Source: an uncultured Pseudomonadota bacterium (GTDB lineage: Bacteria > Pseudomonadota > Gammaproteobacteria > Methylococcales > Methylomonadaceae). Taken from it: a stretch of DNA of 36,840 nt. Each line of letters starts with the position of its first letter. Position 1 is the stretch's first letter. Below are positions 17,413-26,153 of the stretch, one piece after another. Both the position numbers and the translations under genes were made by a program. The stretch spans positions 1 to 36,840 of the forward strand of contig CAIYSZ010000021.1 of the NCBI GenBank assembly GCA_903928965.1, given 5' to 3'. Below the pieces are notes generated by a model. The model searched no databases. It was not told where the DNA came from and worked only from the letters and a program-made list of their open reading frames with translations.

Positions 17413-19290
17413 TTATGACTTTATAATACCACGAGAAATAGTCCAGCTAAAACTGGTAGTAGCTTGTTTATTAGTATTTCTATCCGTCACCGTCACCACC
17501 GTCGAATATGCACCAATCACTGAAGGCGTACCGCTGATGACCCCGGTTGTGGGGTTAATGCTTAAACCCGAGGGCAAACCGGTCGCGGCATAAACCAGTG
17601 TATCGCCGCCCGCGCTGGCGTTTATTTGCAAGCTAACATTGCTTTTTAACGCCGAATTTTGATTGGCGACCGAAGAAATCGTCAAGGGCTGTGATTTTAG
17701 TCCGTATACAACCAACTGGCTGTTCAAGGTAGGCGCATAAACTTTTCCATTAGATATGGTCGGCGGTATATAAGTGTTCGCCCCAGCTAAGCTATCAGAC
17801 AAATAAGTCGATGAGTTCCAAAGCTCGTTGCCGAGGTTTGTAGCGTCCAATGCTCTCAGCACGCTCACATTGGTCGTTGAATTGTTTTGCAATTCCCAGA
17901 CGATGCCGGTTCCGGCATTGCCGCCATTCGCCGATAGCGCCACCGAATTACGTATACCCGAGTTTAATGCTTTGCTTGCCGAGGAAGACGATACCGGCGT
18001 GGGGTTGAATTTAGGGTTATTAAAGGCAAAAGAATAGATCGGGCTGTTATTATAGACATTAAACAACAGACTGCCGCCCTGCTCGCTAGAGCGCCGCCAA
18101 AACACGACGCCGTTATACACATATTTATAATTATTCGGCCCCGGCATTTTTTGCACCACTTGCGCATCCGTGGCATTGTAATGGCCCAAGCTATTCGTAT
18201 TCCAAACGTACAGGTTGCCGTCTTTTCCTGCGCCGGTTAACAAGCCGGTTCCTTCTATCAAGGTAGGGCCTGAACTGGATAAATCCAAATCACGGTTATC
18301 AAGATTCACCCAGCCGCCGGGAGTAAACCAGTCCACCAAGTTCAAATTTGCATCCAACTTCAGCAGGCTTTCGCTGAAATTGCTGACGCCGTCGTAACCG
18401 TTCGGCGCGGCGGCATACGTGTTAGGAAGATAGGCATTCCCAACGAATAAATAAATAAAGCCATTATCGTCCACTACCGGAGCGCGTCCGGCTTGCCATA
18501 TGCCGCCGCCGGTGGCGGGCGGAGAAATGATAGTGGCGAACGCCGCGGTTGGTTGCAGAGTGCTTGCGTTATACGACAATACCCAGCCGCTGTAGTAGTC
18601 ACCGACGCCTTCGGATAAACTGCTGAAGCAAATAATGAGTTGCCCGTTCACTAAAGCCAGCCCGGCATGCGATTTTAAATTCTGGCTCACGGCTGGATTT
18701 GAAAAATCCAAGGTGTACCCGTTAGCCCCATAAGTTCCGGACAAAACCACCGGGCCATTGAATTTTTCGGCGCCGGTGGACAAATTTAGCGCATGCAACT
18801 CGAATTGGCGATTAGTATTACTAACGGTTCTCGCCACCACATAGAGTGTCTGACTTGCCGGATCAATAATCGGCGTACTATCGATTGACCAATGTACGCC
18901 GGGCGCGGCTGCGTTAAAATGGTCCACCCAAAGCGGCGGGCCGGATTGATCCGCGTCAAATGCGTAAACCGAACCGCCGGTAGTAGTAATGTAAACTACG
19001 TTATGCAAGACATTTTTGACGCTAACGCCGGGTGCATACAAAGTTTGCGTAGTGATGCTACTGTCCACCGGCAATGAAAACAACAAACCGAAATCGGAAT
19101 AACTCACATTGGCAGTATTCAAAATCGTTTCATTGAGATTAGCGCCGGTACGATAATGATCGTTACGGCTCTCGTATAATGGGGCCGGATTGGCCATAAC
19201 AAACGGAACATTTATTAGCAAGCTTAAAATTATGCCGGTTGATTGAAATGGGTAATTTTTTTTTCTAACTTTGCTGTGTAATCGACGCAT
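17413..19290 (-). CDS. Secreted beta-propeller protein with C-terminal putative-Ig domain, copy 2
   Basis: This is the convergent paralogue of the gene at 15189, also 625 residues, with the same order: signal segment (about 14-33), PQQ-like propeller (blades GGSVYAFDADQSGPPLWVDHF, DGNLYVWNTNSLGH) and putative-Ig domain (SAGGDTLVYAATGLPSGLSI...VISGTPS). Most differences from copy 1 are conservative substitutions; both frames are intact, so both are probably maintained by selection. The upstream region holds the R2 repeat with its paired TTATGCATAA palindromes, in the opposite orientation relative to the gene from the arrangement at copy 1. Ligand and partner are unknown. An exported adhesin or binding protein is the likeliest role. 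Confidence 0.82.
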   Translation of the reverse strand: MRRLHSKVRKKNYPFQSTGIILSLLINVPFVMANPAPLYESRNDHYRTGANLNETILNTANVSYSDFGLLFSLPVDSSITTQTLYAPGVSVKNVLHNVVYITTTGGSVYAFDADQSGPPLWVDHFNAAAPGVHWSIDSTPIIDPASQTLYVVARTVSNTNRQFELHALNLSTGAEKFNGPVVLSGTYGANGYTLDFSNPAVSQNLKSHAGLALVNGQLIICFSSLSEGVGDYYSGWVLSYNASTLQPTAAFATIISPPATGGGIWQAGRAPVVDDNGFIYLFVGNAYLPNTYAAAPNGYDGVSNFSESLLKLDANLNLVDWFTPGGWVNLDNRDLDLSSSGPTLIEGTGLLTGAGKDGNLYVWNTNSLGHYNATDAQVVQKMPGPNNYKYVYNGVVFWRRSSEQGGSLLFNVYNNSPIYSFAFNNPKFNPTPVSSSSASKALNSGIRNSVALSANGGNAGTGIVWELQNNSTTNVSVLRALDATNLGNELWNSSTYLSDSLAGANTYIPPTISNGKVYAPTLNSQLVVYGLKSQPLTISSVANQNSALKSNVSLQINASAGGDTLVYAATGLPSGLSINPTTGVISGTPSVIGAYSTVVTVTDRNTNKQATTSFSWTISRGIIKS

Positions 19291-19375
19291 TTTGATGAAC
19301 TTCCAGGATTAATTAAATTGTTAAATTTCTGAATCTTTAAATTTTTACACTAACTTCATTTTTCCACATAACTGC

Positions 19376-19484
19376 TTAAGTGAGCATGAGCAACTGAAAG
19401 TCCGTTTGCATTTCATGGGTTGCTCAAGCAATTGATTTACAAGGCGCTGGTTACAAACGAACTTCCTGCGAAGTACTTATGCAT
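19376..19484 (+). repeat. Intergenic repeat family S, copy A
   Basis: About 109 bases are shared with 20332-20432 and with the MITE-split copy at 19990-20183. Diagnostic words are GAAAGTCCG(T/C)TTGCATT near the start and TTACAAACGAACTT near the end. The 3' end runs into repeat R2. It is non-coding. Confidence 0.7.
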
Positions 19485-19562
19485 AATAAACAGGAGTCAG
19501 ACAATAATAAACCATTGATTTTAAAAAATGTGAATACCAGAATATTTATGCATAAGTATTTA
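19471..19562 (+). repeat. Intergenic direct repeat R2 with two TTATGCATAA palindromes
   Basis: This is the second copy of the R repeat, in the same strand orientation as R1 at 14952. The palindromes start at 19477 and 19546, again 69 bases apart. R1 and R2 therefore bracket both propeller genes as direct repeats, although the genes themselves are inverted relative to each other. Confidence 0.7.
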
Positions 19563-19735
19563 AGTACACACTCAAAAAACTCCCGGCACTGGTGATTATA
19601 AAGTCAATGAATTACAATGATACATTATCTGTACCCATGCTTCCCTACTTATCTCAAAAATAGCCTTTATCATATACCTGTAATATTAGTCTATTCAGGA
19701 AAAAATTGCAAACAACCCTAAATGGAAATGCCCCC

Positions 19736-19806
19736 CTACCCCGGCATAATATCAAACGCCATACAAATCTTCTCCTGCTCGGAATGAAATCAAATCTCGC
19801 TTCGCC
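19736..19806 (-). pseudogene. Fossil 3' end of the TPR/2OG-oxygenase gene
   Basis: On the minus strand the last codons read FHSEQEKICMAFDIMPG and stop, almost identical to the end FHSEQERICIAFDIMPG of the intact gene at 24150-25745. Upstream, codons corresponding to RTIP read R, E, I, stop. The matching block is about 70 bases and homology fades beyond it. It is a detached and decayed copy of the gene's 3' end about 4.4 kb from the intact gene, on the same strand. Confidence 0.85.
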
Positions 19807-19989
19807 TTTTTCATCGGCAAAGTACATAGACATAAATTTTCCGACATTATTTAACTTAAAAATCAAATAATTAAAAAAGCATTGCCCGAATTACCATGCA
19901 CGCCCATTTATGACAAACTTATGGCAAAAAATCGCAGGACCAAACTAAAATCTCATTAAACATTCAAATTTTTATGGTTTTTTTAAGAC

Positions 19990-20183
19990 CTAAAGTGAAC
20001 AGCCAAAAGCCCGTTTACACTATAGGGAACCTCTGATTAATTCCTTGCTTCAAAATTAAGTAATAATTAAATCAATGACTTGATACCAAGGTTTGCTTGA
20101 AAAACTGATCTAATCAGAGGTTCCATAGGGATAATACATCGATTCACAATGCCTCGATTAGGTACGAACTAACTGCAAAGCGC
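19990..20183 (+). repeat. Intergenic repeat family S, copy B, split by a MITE
   Basis: The left part (19990-20025, AAGTGAACAGCCAAAAGCCCG...) and right part (20125-20183, ...CGATTCACAATGC...ACGAACTAACTGCAAAG) together match copies A and C. The 99-bp MITE at 20026-20124 lies between them with an ATAG duplication. Removing the MITE and one ATAG restores the repeat. It is more diverged than the other copies. Confidence 0.65.
20026..20124 (+). mobile_element. MITE copy 2 (99 bp) with ATAG target duplication
   Basis: The ends GGAACCTCTGAT and ATCAGAGGTTCC are exact inverted repeats. The element is flanked on both sides by ATAG (20022-20025 and 20125-20128), a 4-bp target-site duplication. The interior is nearly the same as copy 1. 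The insertion splits repeat family S copy B, so the element moved here after that repeat had spread. Confidence 0.9.
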
Positions 20184-20331
20184 GTAATTCACGTTTAGAA
20201 AAATTGCCTTTTTCGAGTTCGCATACTAGACTTTAAGATGCAATTTGTTTGAAATTAAAAATTGTTCAAAGTTGAAATAAGCTAAGATTTTTAGACAAAC
20301 AAACGGCGAACGATCTAAACATCCAAAGCGC

Positions 20332-20432
20332 CTAAGTAAACAGCCGAAAGTCCGCTTGCATTATTTGATCAACGCAACACATTGATTCACAAAGCGTTGA
20401 TTACAAACGAACTTACCGCAAAGAACTTATGC
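20332..20432 (+). repeat. Intergenic repeat family S, copy C
   Basis: This third copy reads AAGTAAACAGCCGAAAGTCCGC near its start and ATTACAAACGAACTTACCGC near its end. It ends in an imperfect version of the R palindrome (CTTATGCGC) only about 45 bases before the Rhs gene start, so it forms part of that gene's upstream region. Confidence 0.7.
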
Positions 20433-20478
20433 GCTTATTATTTTTTAATAAATGGTTAAAAGAATTGGAGTAAAGCCT

Positions 20479-23400
20479 ATGTTTCTACGTATACTAGCCG
20501 GATTAATTTGCAGTTTGCAATTAGCTGGGCCACCCGCCTTGGCACAAACCCAAATTGCTTCAACTTCCACACAAGATTCCACCATCACCCCTACCAGCGA
20601 TTCCATCGGCATAACCCGCTATAGCTTTGATGAGTTGAAAACTAGCTTAAGACTGACCAGCACTCCGGTCGGTTACAAACCGCCGCTGGGGCCCGCGATG
20701 TTTACCACGCTGACCTACATCATGGGCGACACCGCGCAACCGGCGCATTTCACTAATTTCAACATTGGACCAAATTGGACATTAAACTGGTTGACCTATA
20801 TTCAGTACGCGGCCGGCAATCCGTTTAATAACGTCAAGCTGTACACACAAAGCGGCGACTTGGTCAATTACGTCGAAAACAATAATTCATTCGCGCCGAA
20901 CAGCTCGGACCATTCCGTTTTAAGCTTGATTTCCACTAACCCGGTGACCTATAAACTTAGCTTAGTTAACGGAACCGCGAAAATTTTTTCAGCATCGGCC
21001 GGAGCAACAGGCGCCACTCAACAAGTTTTTCTAAGCCAAACCATAGACCCGGCCGGGAATACCGTCAACTACCATTACGATAACCAAATGCGGCTTACTT
21101 CGGTCGTCGACGCAATCGGACAGGCCACCACGTTTACTTATGCCTTGAACGCCTCGCCGTTGCTAATTACCCAAATCACCGACCCGTTCGGCCGTAGCGC
21201 CCAACTGAGTTATGACGGCAGCGGCCGCTTGCTCTCCATCACCAACGTAGGCGGCATGCAATCCAGCTTTCAATATGACGCCTCATCGCTCATCAATGCG
21301 CTGACCACTCCCTACGGCGTCACCCAATTTAAATACAATCGCCCCGGCAATAATATACCTTACTTAGTAGCCACGGACCCATTGGGCAACTCGGAAAGAG
21401 TGGAATTCCGCCCTGGAGCGCCCGGCATTGCCGCATCCGATCCGCAATCGACCGTGCCAGCGGGGATGTCCGCCCCGAATAACGCCCAGCTAGATGACGG
21501 TAATTCATTTTACTGGAATAAGCTAGCCCATCAAAAAGGAGCCGGCAATTATCAAAAGGCGCGCCTCACGCACTGGGCTTTTGGAAGCCTCTACCAATCA
21601 AGCCAATATCATTGGCCTAAAGATCCCGTGGCCAGCGTTAAATACCCGTTGGAAAACCGCGTCTGGTATAACTATTCTGGAACTGAAAATAGACCCATCC
21701 AAATCGGCCGGGTGTTGGACGACGGAAGCACGCAAATTACCCGCTATGCATACAATAGCCTCGGTTACCAGACCAGCAAAATTGACCCGTTAGGAAGACA
21801 AACGCAATCCACCTTTGCGTCCAATCAGATAGACCCGGTGGCGATCCAGCAATTGACAGCCGGCAACCTCTGGGCCACCACGAATCAATACAGCTATAAC
21901 AACCAACATTTGCCCTTGACGTACACCGACGCCTCCGGCAACACGCGCCGGAACACTTATAATAGCGCCGGGCAATTGACCGCCGTAACCAACGCCCTGA
22001 ATCAGACCACCCTTTATCAATACAATAATCTAGGTTATTTGACCGCCATCATCAACCCGGACGGCAAGACACAGGTTAGCCTAAGTTACGACGCCTACGG
22101 CCGCGTAGCCGCTCAAACCTCCTCCGAGGGCATCACGCTCACATACAGCTACGATAATATGGATCGTACAACCAAAATTAGCTATCCGGACGGCTCCAGC
22201 CAAATCTACACCTGGAACAATCTTGACATAACCGCGGTTACCAACCGCCTGGGCCGGCGAACTCAGTATGCCTACGACGCCAATCGCAATTTAATCAGCA
22301 TAATAGACCCCTTGGGACAAACAACCCAATATAGCTATTACCCGGATGGCAGCCTAAATACTTTGACCGATCCCAACGGCAAGGTTACCAGTTGGTTGCG
22401 AGACATTGAAGGCCGAGTGACCGCCAAGCAATATCCCGACGGCCACCGCTTAACCTATGCTTATGAAGCCACGACCAGCCGCCTGAAATCGATAACCGAC
22501 AGCCTGGGGCAAACCAAGAGCATCGCTTACACGCTGGACGACAGTCCCTCGCAAATCAGTTACATAAACTCAAGAAACGCCACGCCTGGCGTGAGCTTTC
22601 AATACGACGCCTACTTCCCCAGGCTGACCGCCATGCAAGACGGCTTAGGCGCGACCAGTTGGCAGTATAATTCGGTAGGCGTCAATGGCGCGTTGCGGAT
22701 GGCTGCGGAAAACGGGCCTTTCAATAACGATACGATCGGCTATCAATACGACGAATTGGGCCGCTTAAGCGGACACTCCGTGGATGTCAGCGCCGAAACT
22801 TTCGCATATGATGCATTAAACCGATTGATTGGGCATAACAGCCCGTTGGGCAATGTCACCCTATCCTATTTGGGAGAAACCAGTCAGTTAACAGGCTTAT
22901 CCCTGGGCTCCGGGCCTATCGCCGCCGCCTGGCAATACGATAGCAACCTCAACGACCGGCGTTTATTGTCCATTACCAATAGCGGCGCGGCGCGCGGCTA
23001 TGACTTTACCAGCAATGCGGCATGGCAAATCCTACGCATCAATGAAACCGTTAGCGCCGGCAGCGCCTGGGCAGCCAAGAACTGGAGCTATGGCTACGAT
23101 TTGGCCAACCGCTTGGTCAGCGCAAGCGACGCCAATGGAGATAATTACGCCTACGCCTACGATCCGGCCGCTAATATCACCGAAATCAACGCCTTGGCCA
23201 AGGTCCGCCAATATCAGGTTAATGAGGTAAACCAGGTTGTCACCGCCAATAACCAAACCTATAGTTATGACGCCAACGGTAATTTGCTAAATGACGGCGT
23301 TCGTTCCTATCTATGGGACGCAGAAAATCGCTTACTGCAAATAAAAGTATTGGCCAACGGCAATAGCTATGCTTTCCGCTATGACGGCCTGAGCCGCCGC

Positions 23401-24024
23401 GTATCAATTATCGGCAAAACAGGGGGAAGCAGTACCGAAACCCGTTATTTATGGTGCGGCGATCAAATCTGCCAACGCCGCAACGGACAGGATATAGTGC
23501 AACGCCGCTATTACCCGGAGGGCGAATACCTGCCAGGCGCGGGCGGCTTGTTTTACGCTAAGGACCATTTAGGCTCGGTGCGCGACGCAGTATCCACGCG
23601 GGACGGTTCTTTGGCGGCTTCCTATGACTATGACCCCTATGGCAATCCCACGCAAAGCAGTGGCGGCGGTGCTACCGATTTCCGCTATGCCGGGATGTTA
23701 TATCTCCCCGGCGCGAATTTATATTTGACCCTATTCCGGGCTTACGATCCGGTTAGCGGCCGGTGGATGTCCAAAGATCCGAGTCAGGAATCCGGCGGCT
23801 TGAATTTGTATGCCTATGTTAAGAATAATCCATTATCTTTTGTGGATAAATTAGGCTTGTGGGCGGATGATCCAGATCCAACACCGCCGGAGCCGCCTAA
23901 AGATCCAAAAGATATTCCATTAGATGATCCAACAATCAAAAACTTATTAGATGACAATACTGATCCAGGTCCAAATGACTTCAAAATTCATACACCGCAA
24001 GGCTGCGCTTGTGCGCGTGGATAA
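20479..24024 (+). CDS. Secreted RHS/YD-repeat protein with Rhs core and short atypical C-terminal tip
   Basis: I choose the ATG at 20479 because GGAG lies 8 bases before it; an upstream ATG at 20452 would add nine residues. The 1181-residue product has a signal peptide (MFLRILAGLICSLQLAG...ALAQ). About twenty YD-type repeats follow (for example GRLLSITN, YDANRNLISI, YDPAANITEI). The Rhs-associated core is FYAKDHLGSVRD...YDPYGNP...YDPVSGRWMSKDP...NLYAYVKNNPLSFVDKLGL. In polymorphic-toxin Rhs proteins the core is followed by a toxin domain. Here only 56 residues follow, acidic and Pro-rich, ending HTPQGCACARG. The usual DPxGL is DKLGL. No immunity gene is visible: the next gene is convergent. 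It may be a toxin-less or truncated Rhs, or a wall-associated-type carbohydrate binder. Confidence 0.9.
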   Translation: MFLRILAGLICSLQLAGPPALAQTQIASTSTQDSTITPTSDSIGITRYSFDELKTSLRLTSTPVGYKPPLGPAMFTTLTYIMGDTAQPAHFTNFNIGPNWTLNWLTYIQYAAGNPFNNVKLYTQSGDLVNYVENNNSFAPNSSDHSVLSLISTNPVTYKLSLVNGTAKIFSASAGATGATQQVFLSQTIDPAGNTVNYHYDNQMRLTSVVDAIGQATTFTYALNASPLLITQITDPFGRSAQLSYDGSGRLLSITNVGGMQSSFQYDASSLINALTTPYGVTQFKYNRPGNNIPYLVATDPLGNSERVEFRPGAPGIAASDPQSTVPAGMSAPNNAQLDDGNSFYWNKLAHQKGAGNYQKARLTHWAFGSLYQSSQYHWPKDPVASVKYPLENRVWYNYSGTENRPIQIGRVLDDGSTQITRYAYNSLGYQTSKIDPLGRQTQSTFASNQIDPVAIQQLTAGNLWATTNQYSYNNQHLPLTYTDASGNTRRNTYNSAGQLTAVTNALNQTTLYQYNNLGYLTAIINPDGKTQVSLSYDAYGRVAAQTSSEGITLTYSYDNMDRTTKISYPDGSSQIYTWNNLDITAVTNRLGRRTQYAYDANRNLISIIDPLGQTTQYSYYPDGSLNTLTDPNGKVTSWLRDIEGRVTAKQYPDGHRLTYAYEATTSRLKSITDSLGQTKSIAYTLDDSPSQISYINSRNATPGVSFQYDAYFPRLTAMQDGLGATSWQYNSVGVNGALRMAAENGPFNNDTIGYQYDELGRLSGHSVDVSAETFAYDALNRLIGHNSPLGNVTLSYLGETSQLTGLSLGSGPIAAAWQYDSNLNDRRLLSITNSGAARGYDFTSNAAWQILRINETVSAGSAWAAKNWSYGYDLANRLVSASDANGDNYAYAYDPAANITEINALAKVRQYQVNEVNQVVTANNQTYSYDANGNLLNDGVRSYLWDAENRLLQIKVLANGNSYAFRYDGLSRRVSIIGKTGGSSTETRYLWCGDQICQRRNGQDIVQRRYYPEGEYLPGAGGLFYAKDHLGSVRDAVSTRDGSLAASYDYDPYGNPTQSSGGGATDFRYAGMLYLPGANLYLTLFRAYDPVSGRWMSKDPSQESGGLNLYAYVKNNPLSFVDKLGLWADDPDPTPPEPPKDPKDIPLDDPTIKNLLDDNTDPGPNDFKIHTPQGCACARG

Positions 24025-24089
24025 AGCCGCGCAGGGTCATTAATGCGGTAAGTTTGTAGGCTCTTACCGATTTAATCAGCTTTGTTAAA

Positions 24090-24110
24090 GCCGCCGGCTC
24101 TGCCGGCGGC
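24090..24110. terminator. Bidirectional terminator hairpin
   Basis: A perfect 9-bp GC-rich stem (GCCGCCGGC / GCCGGCGGC) with a TCT loop lies between the convergent Rhs and TPR-oxygenase genes. On the minus strand it is followed by TTTAAC, on the plus strand by AATC. The location 66 bases after the Rhs stop and 40 bases after the oxygenase stop suits both genes. The U-tracts are weak. Confidence 0.65.
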
Positions 24111-24149
24111 AATCTAAATAATTAAAAACCGTCTATTTTCTAATACCCC

Positions 24150-25745
24150 CTACCCCGGCATAATATCAAACGCAATACAAATCCGCTCCTGCTCGGAATG
24201 AAACGGAATCGTGCGATGAAACAGCGAAGACGGAAACAACACCAAATCGCCGACTTTTTGATCCACAATCCGGGTCGGAAAATCGTCATGCAGGCGCGGA
24301 TAATCATCGCCGTCGACACCGTATTCAAAACTGCCCGCGTGCTCGCCCGCCTTATCCGGCAATTGCAAATAAACGCAGCCGCTGATCCAGCCTTCCTCAT
24401 GAATATGCGAGCTCAAATAACCGCCTTTTTTCATCCGCAAATACCAAGAACTAGCAAATTCCAGGTTTTTAGGAAAAAACCGGATCAATCCCTCGTTAGA
24501 GCCGGCAAAATGACGCTCATAATCCCTGACCTTAGCGCGAATCAGCTCCGCCAGTTCCTGAAAGGAAGGCTCCGGCCGCTGCAACAAATTTCCCGCCGAC
24601 TGCATGCCGTAATACAGCCGCCCCTGTTTGCGCTCCGCTATCGCCAAGTGCGTAACATCGTTTAACAATTGGCTCAACAGAGGACAGTCCGCATCGCTCA
24701 ACGCCTCAATATGCGTATGCAAAACATAATCCATCGGATGACGGCAAAACTGATAAGCATTCTGCTGCCTAAAATTAATCGCATAATGCGTGGACAAACT
24801 GCCGAGCAACACCGAAGCAGGTTTTTCAGCGGCGACGAACTGATCCAACCGAAGTTTAAAATCCTCGAACCGGCTAGATTTATACAAACTCAGCAACACC
24901 CGTTCCCGCGCATCGGCAAAATCGGAAGCGGCAAAATACGGTATCGACTGCTCCCATTGTCCGCCCAACGCATAAGACTCGCCCACGTTATAATTGGCGC
25001 GCGCGTGTCCGGGGGCGGTCCGCAGCGCCTCGCGGTAGCAACGCACCGCCTCCTCCATATTCCCCTGATCGCGAAAGGCCTCGCCCAAATCATTCCAGGC
25101 GTCGGCGAATCCCGGCTCCAGGCGCAAAGCCTCTTGAAAAGCGGCAATCGCCCGCGGATGCTCCCCTTGCCCGAACAACACCGTACCCAGATTAAAATAA
25201 CCGCGCGCATCCGGTCTCAATTCCAGCGACTTGACATAACATTGCTCCGCCCCGCGTAAATCCCCGCCCAACTGCCGCACCGCGCCCAAATTGACCCAGG
25301 CTTCATAATAGCCCGGCTGCCGCTCCAGGGCATGCTGATAATGCTCAGCGGCTTCCGCCAATAAACCTTGCCGTTGCAACAAAGCGCCCAGGTTAAAATG
25401 CGCCACGCTCAAATGCGGCTTCAGTTGCAAAGCCTTGCGGTAAGCGCTGATAGCGGCTTTACTATCATTCAGCTGGGTATAAACGGCGGCCAGATTAAAA
25501 TGAATTTCCGCAATGCCGCCATCCACCGCCAGCATCTGTCTAAAACTAACCGCCGCCTCGCGCAACTTGCCCTGCCCCTGCTGACACATCGCCAACAGAT
25601 TAAGCAAAGCCAGGGATTTGGGAAAACGCGCCAGTAGCGCTCGCGCTTGCGCCTCCGCATGCGGCAACTGGCCGGACTGATACAACTGCTGCACAGCGTG
25701 CAGTTCGGTAGGGCTCGGCTGTTTGGGCGAAACTTTCGTAACCAT
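24150..25745 (-). CDS. TPR-repeat protein with C-terminal 2OG-Fe(II) oxygenase domain
   Basis: The 531-residue protein has an array of tetratricopeptide repeats (about residues 12-260; clear units include AHFNLGALLQRQGLLAEAAEHYQ and AWNDLGEAFRDQGNMEEAVRCY). A C-terminal double-stranded beta-helix domain (about 330-531) follows. The latter has HxH (His447, His449) in SSHIHEEGWISG, a distal His510 in FPSSLFHRTIPF and Arg521 in ERICIAFDI, as in the putative 2OG-Fe(II) oxygenases of the PF13759/TIGR02466 type. Such enzymes hydroxylate proteins or small molecules; the TPR part suggests a protein substrate or partner. The gene follows the DUF2905 gene by 11 bases, with AGGGG 9 bases before its ATG. 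A decayed copy of its 3' end lies at 19736. Confidence 0.85.
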   Translation of the reverse strand: MVTKVSPKQPSPTELHAVQQLYQSGQLPHAEAQARALLARFPKSLALLNLLAMCQQGQGKLREAAVSFRQMLAVDGGIAEIHFNLAAVYTQLNDSKAAISAYRKALQLKPHLSVAHFNLGALLQRQGLLAEAAEHYQHALERQPGYYEAWVNLGAVRQLGGDLRGAEQCYVKSLELRPDARGYFNLGTVLFGQGEHPRAIAAFQEALRLEPGFADAWNDLGEAFRDQGNMEEAVRCYREALRTAPGHARANYNVGESYALGGQWEQSIPYFAASDFADARERVLLSLYKSSRFEDFKLRLDQFVAAEKPASVLLGSLSTHYAINFRQQNAYQFCRHPMDYVLHTHIEALSDADCPLLSQLLNDVTHLAIAERKQGRLYYGMQSAGNLLQRPEPSFQELAELIRAKVRDYERHFAGSNEGLIRFFPKNLEFASSWYLRMKKGGYLSSHIHEEGWISGCVYLQLPDKAGEHAGSFEYGVDGDDYPRLHDDFPTRIVDQKVGDLVLFPSSLFHRTIPFHSEQERICIAFDIMPG

Positions 25746-25756
25746 GGATTAAGCCC

Positions 25757-25972
25757 CTATCTCCGCATAAACCAATGCCACACAATCGACGCCACCGCGC
25801 TCAACAGCAGCATGGAAGTCAACGGGATAAACACAAAACTGTGTTCCCCCTCGTAACGAATATCCCCCGGCAACTTGCCGAACCAGTTCAGCAGCCACGG
25901 CGCGAATTTCAACGCCAAGCCCAATACCGCCAACCCTAAACCTAAGGTAATCAAACCCTTACTAAAATCCAT
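25757..25972 (-). CDS. DUF2905 family membrane protein
   Basis: This 71-residue protein has two membrane helices (about residues 5-25 and 46-66) separated by WFGKLPGDIRYEGEHSFVFIP, the signature loop of DUF2905 proteins. Function is unknown. It is the first gene of a two-gene unit with the TPR-oxygenase. Confidence 0.9.
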   Translation of the reverse strand: MDFSKGLITLGLGLAVLGLALKFAPWLLNWFGKLPGDIRYEGEHSFVFIPLTSMLLLSAVASIVWHWFMRR

Positions 25973-26153
25973 GCCGCTCCCCCGTTAACGCCGGCCGCCG
26001 CGGCCGGCTTGGACACCGCCCGCGATTTGTGATAAAGTGAACAGAATCGGTTAATTATTGTAAATCAATACATTACAAATATCGTAATCGACTAGCCGCG
26101 CCTGCCCAGCCAAGATTATAATAAAACAATAAAATACCAAACAAACGCGCCTC

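Larger units (their letters stand above)
15189..19290. repeat. 1.88-kb inverted repeat formed by two convergent paralogous genes
   Basis: The two propeller genes each span exactly 1878 bases and face each other across a 346-base spacer, so the region is an imperfect inverted repeat. Protein identity is high by eye over the full length, including long identical stretches such as NVLHNVVYI and SSSGPTLIEGTGLLTGAGKDGN. The signal peptide and the two termini vary most. The arrangement allows gene conversion between the copies. Confidence 0.85.

Noticed and set aside
19376..20432. Possible CRISPR-like array of repeats
   Set aside because: The copies are about 100 bases, imperfect, unevenly spaced and without uniform spacers; no cas gene is present.
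24198..25259. Two long plus-strand frames (155 and 196 codons)
   Set aside because: They are antisense shadows of the TPR-oxygenase gene, which has intact TPR and oxygenase motifs.
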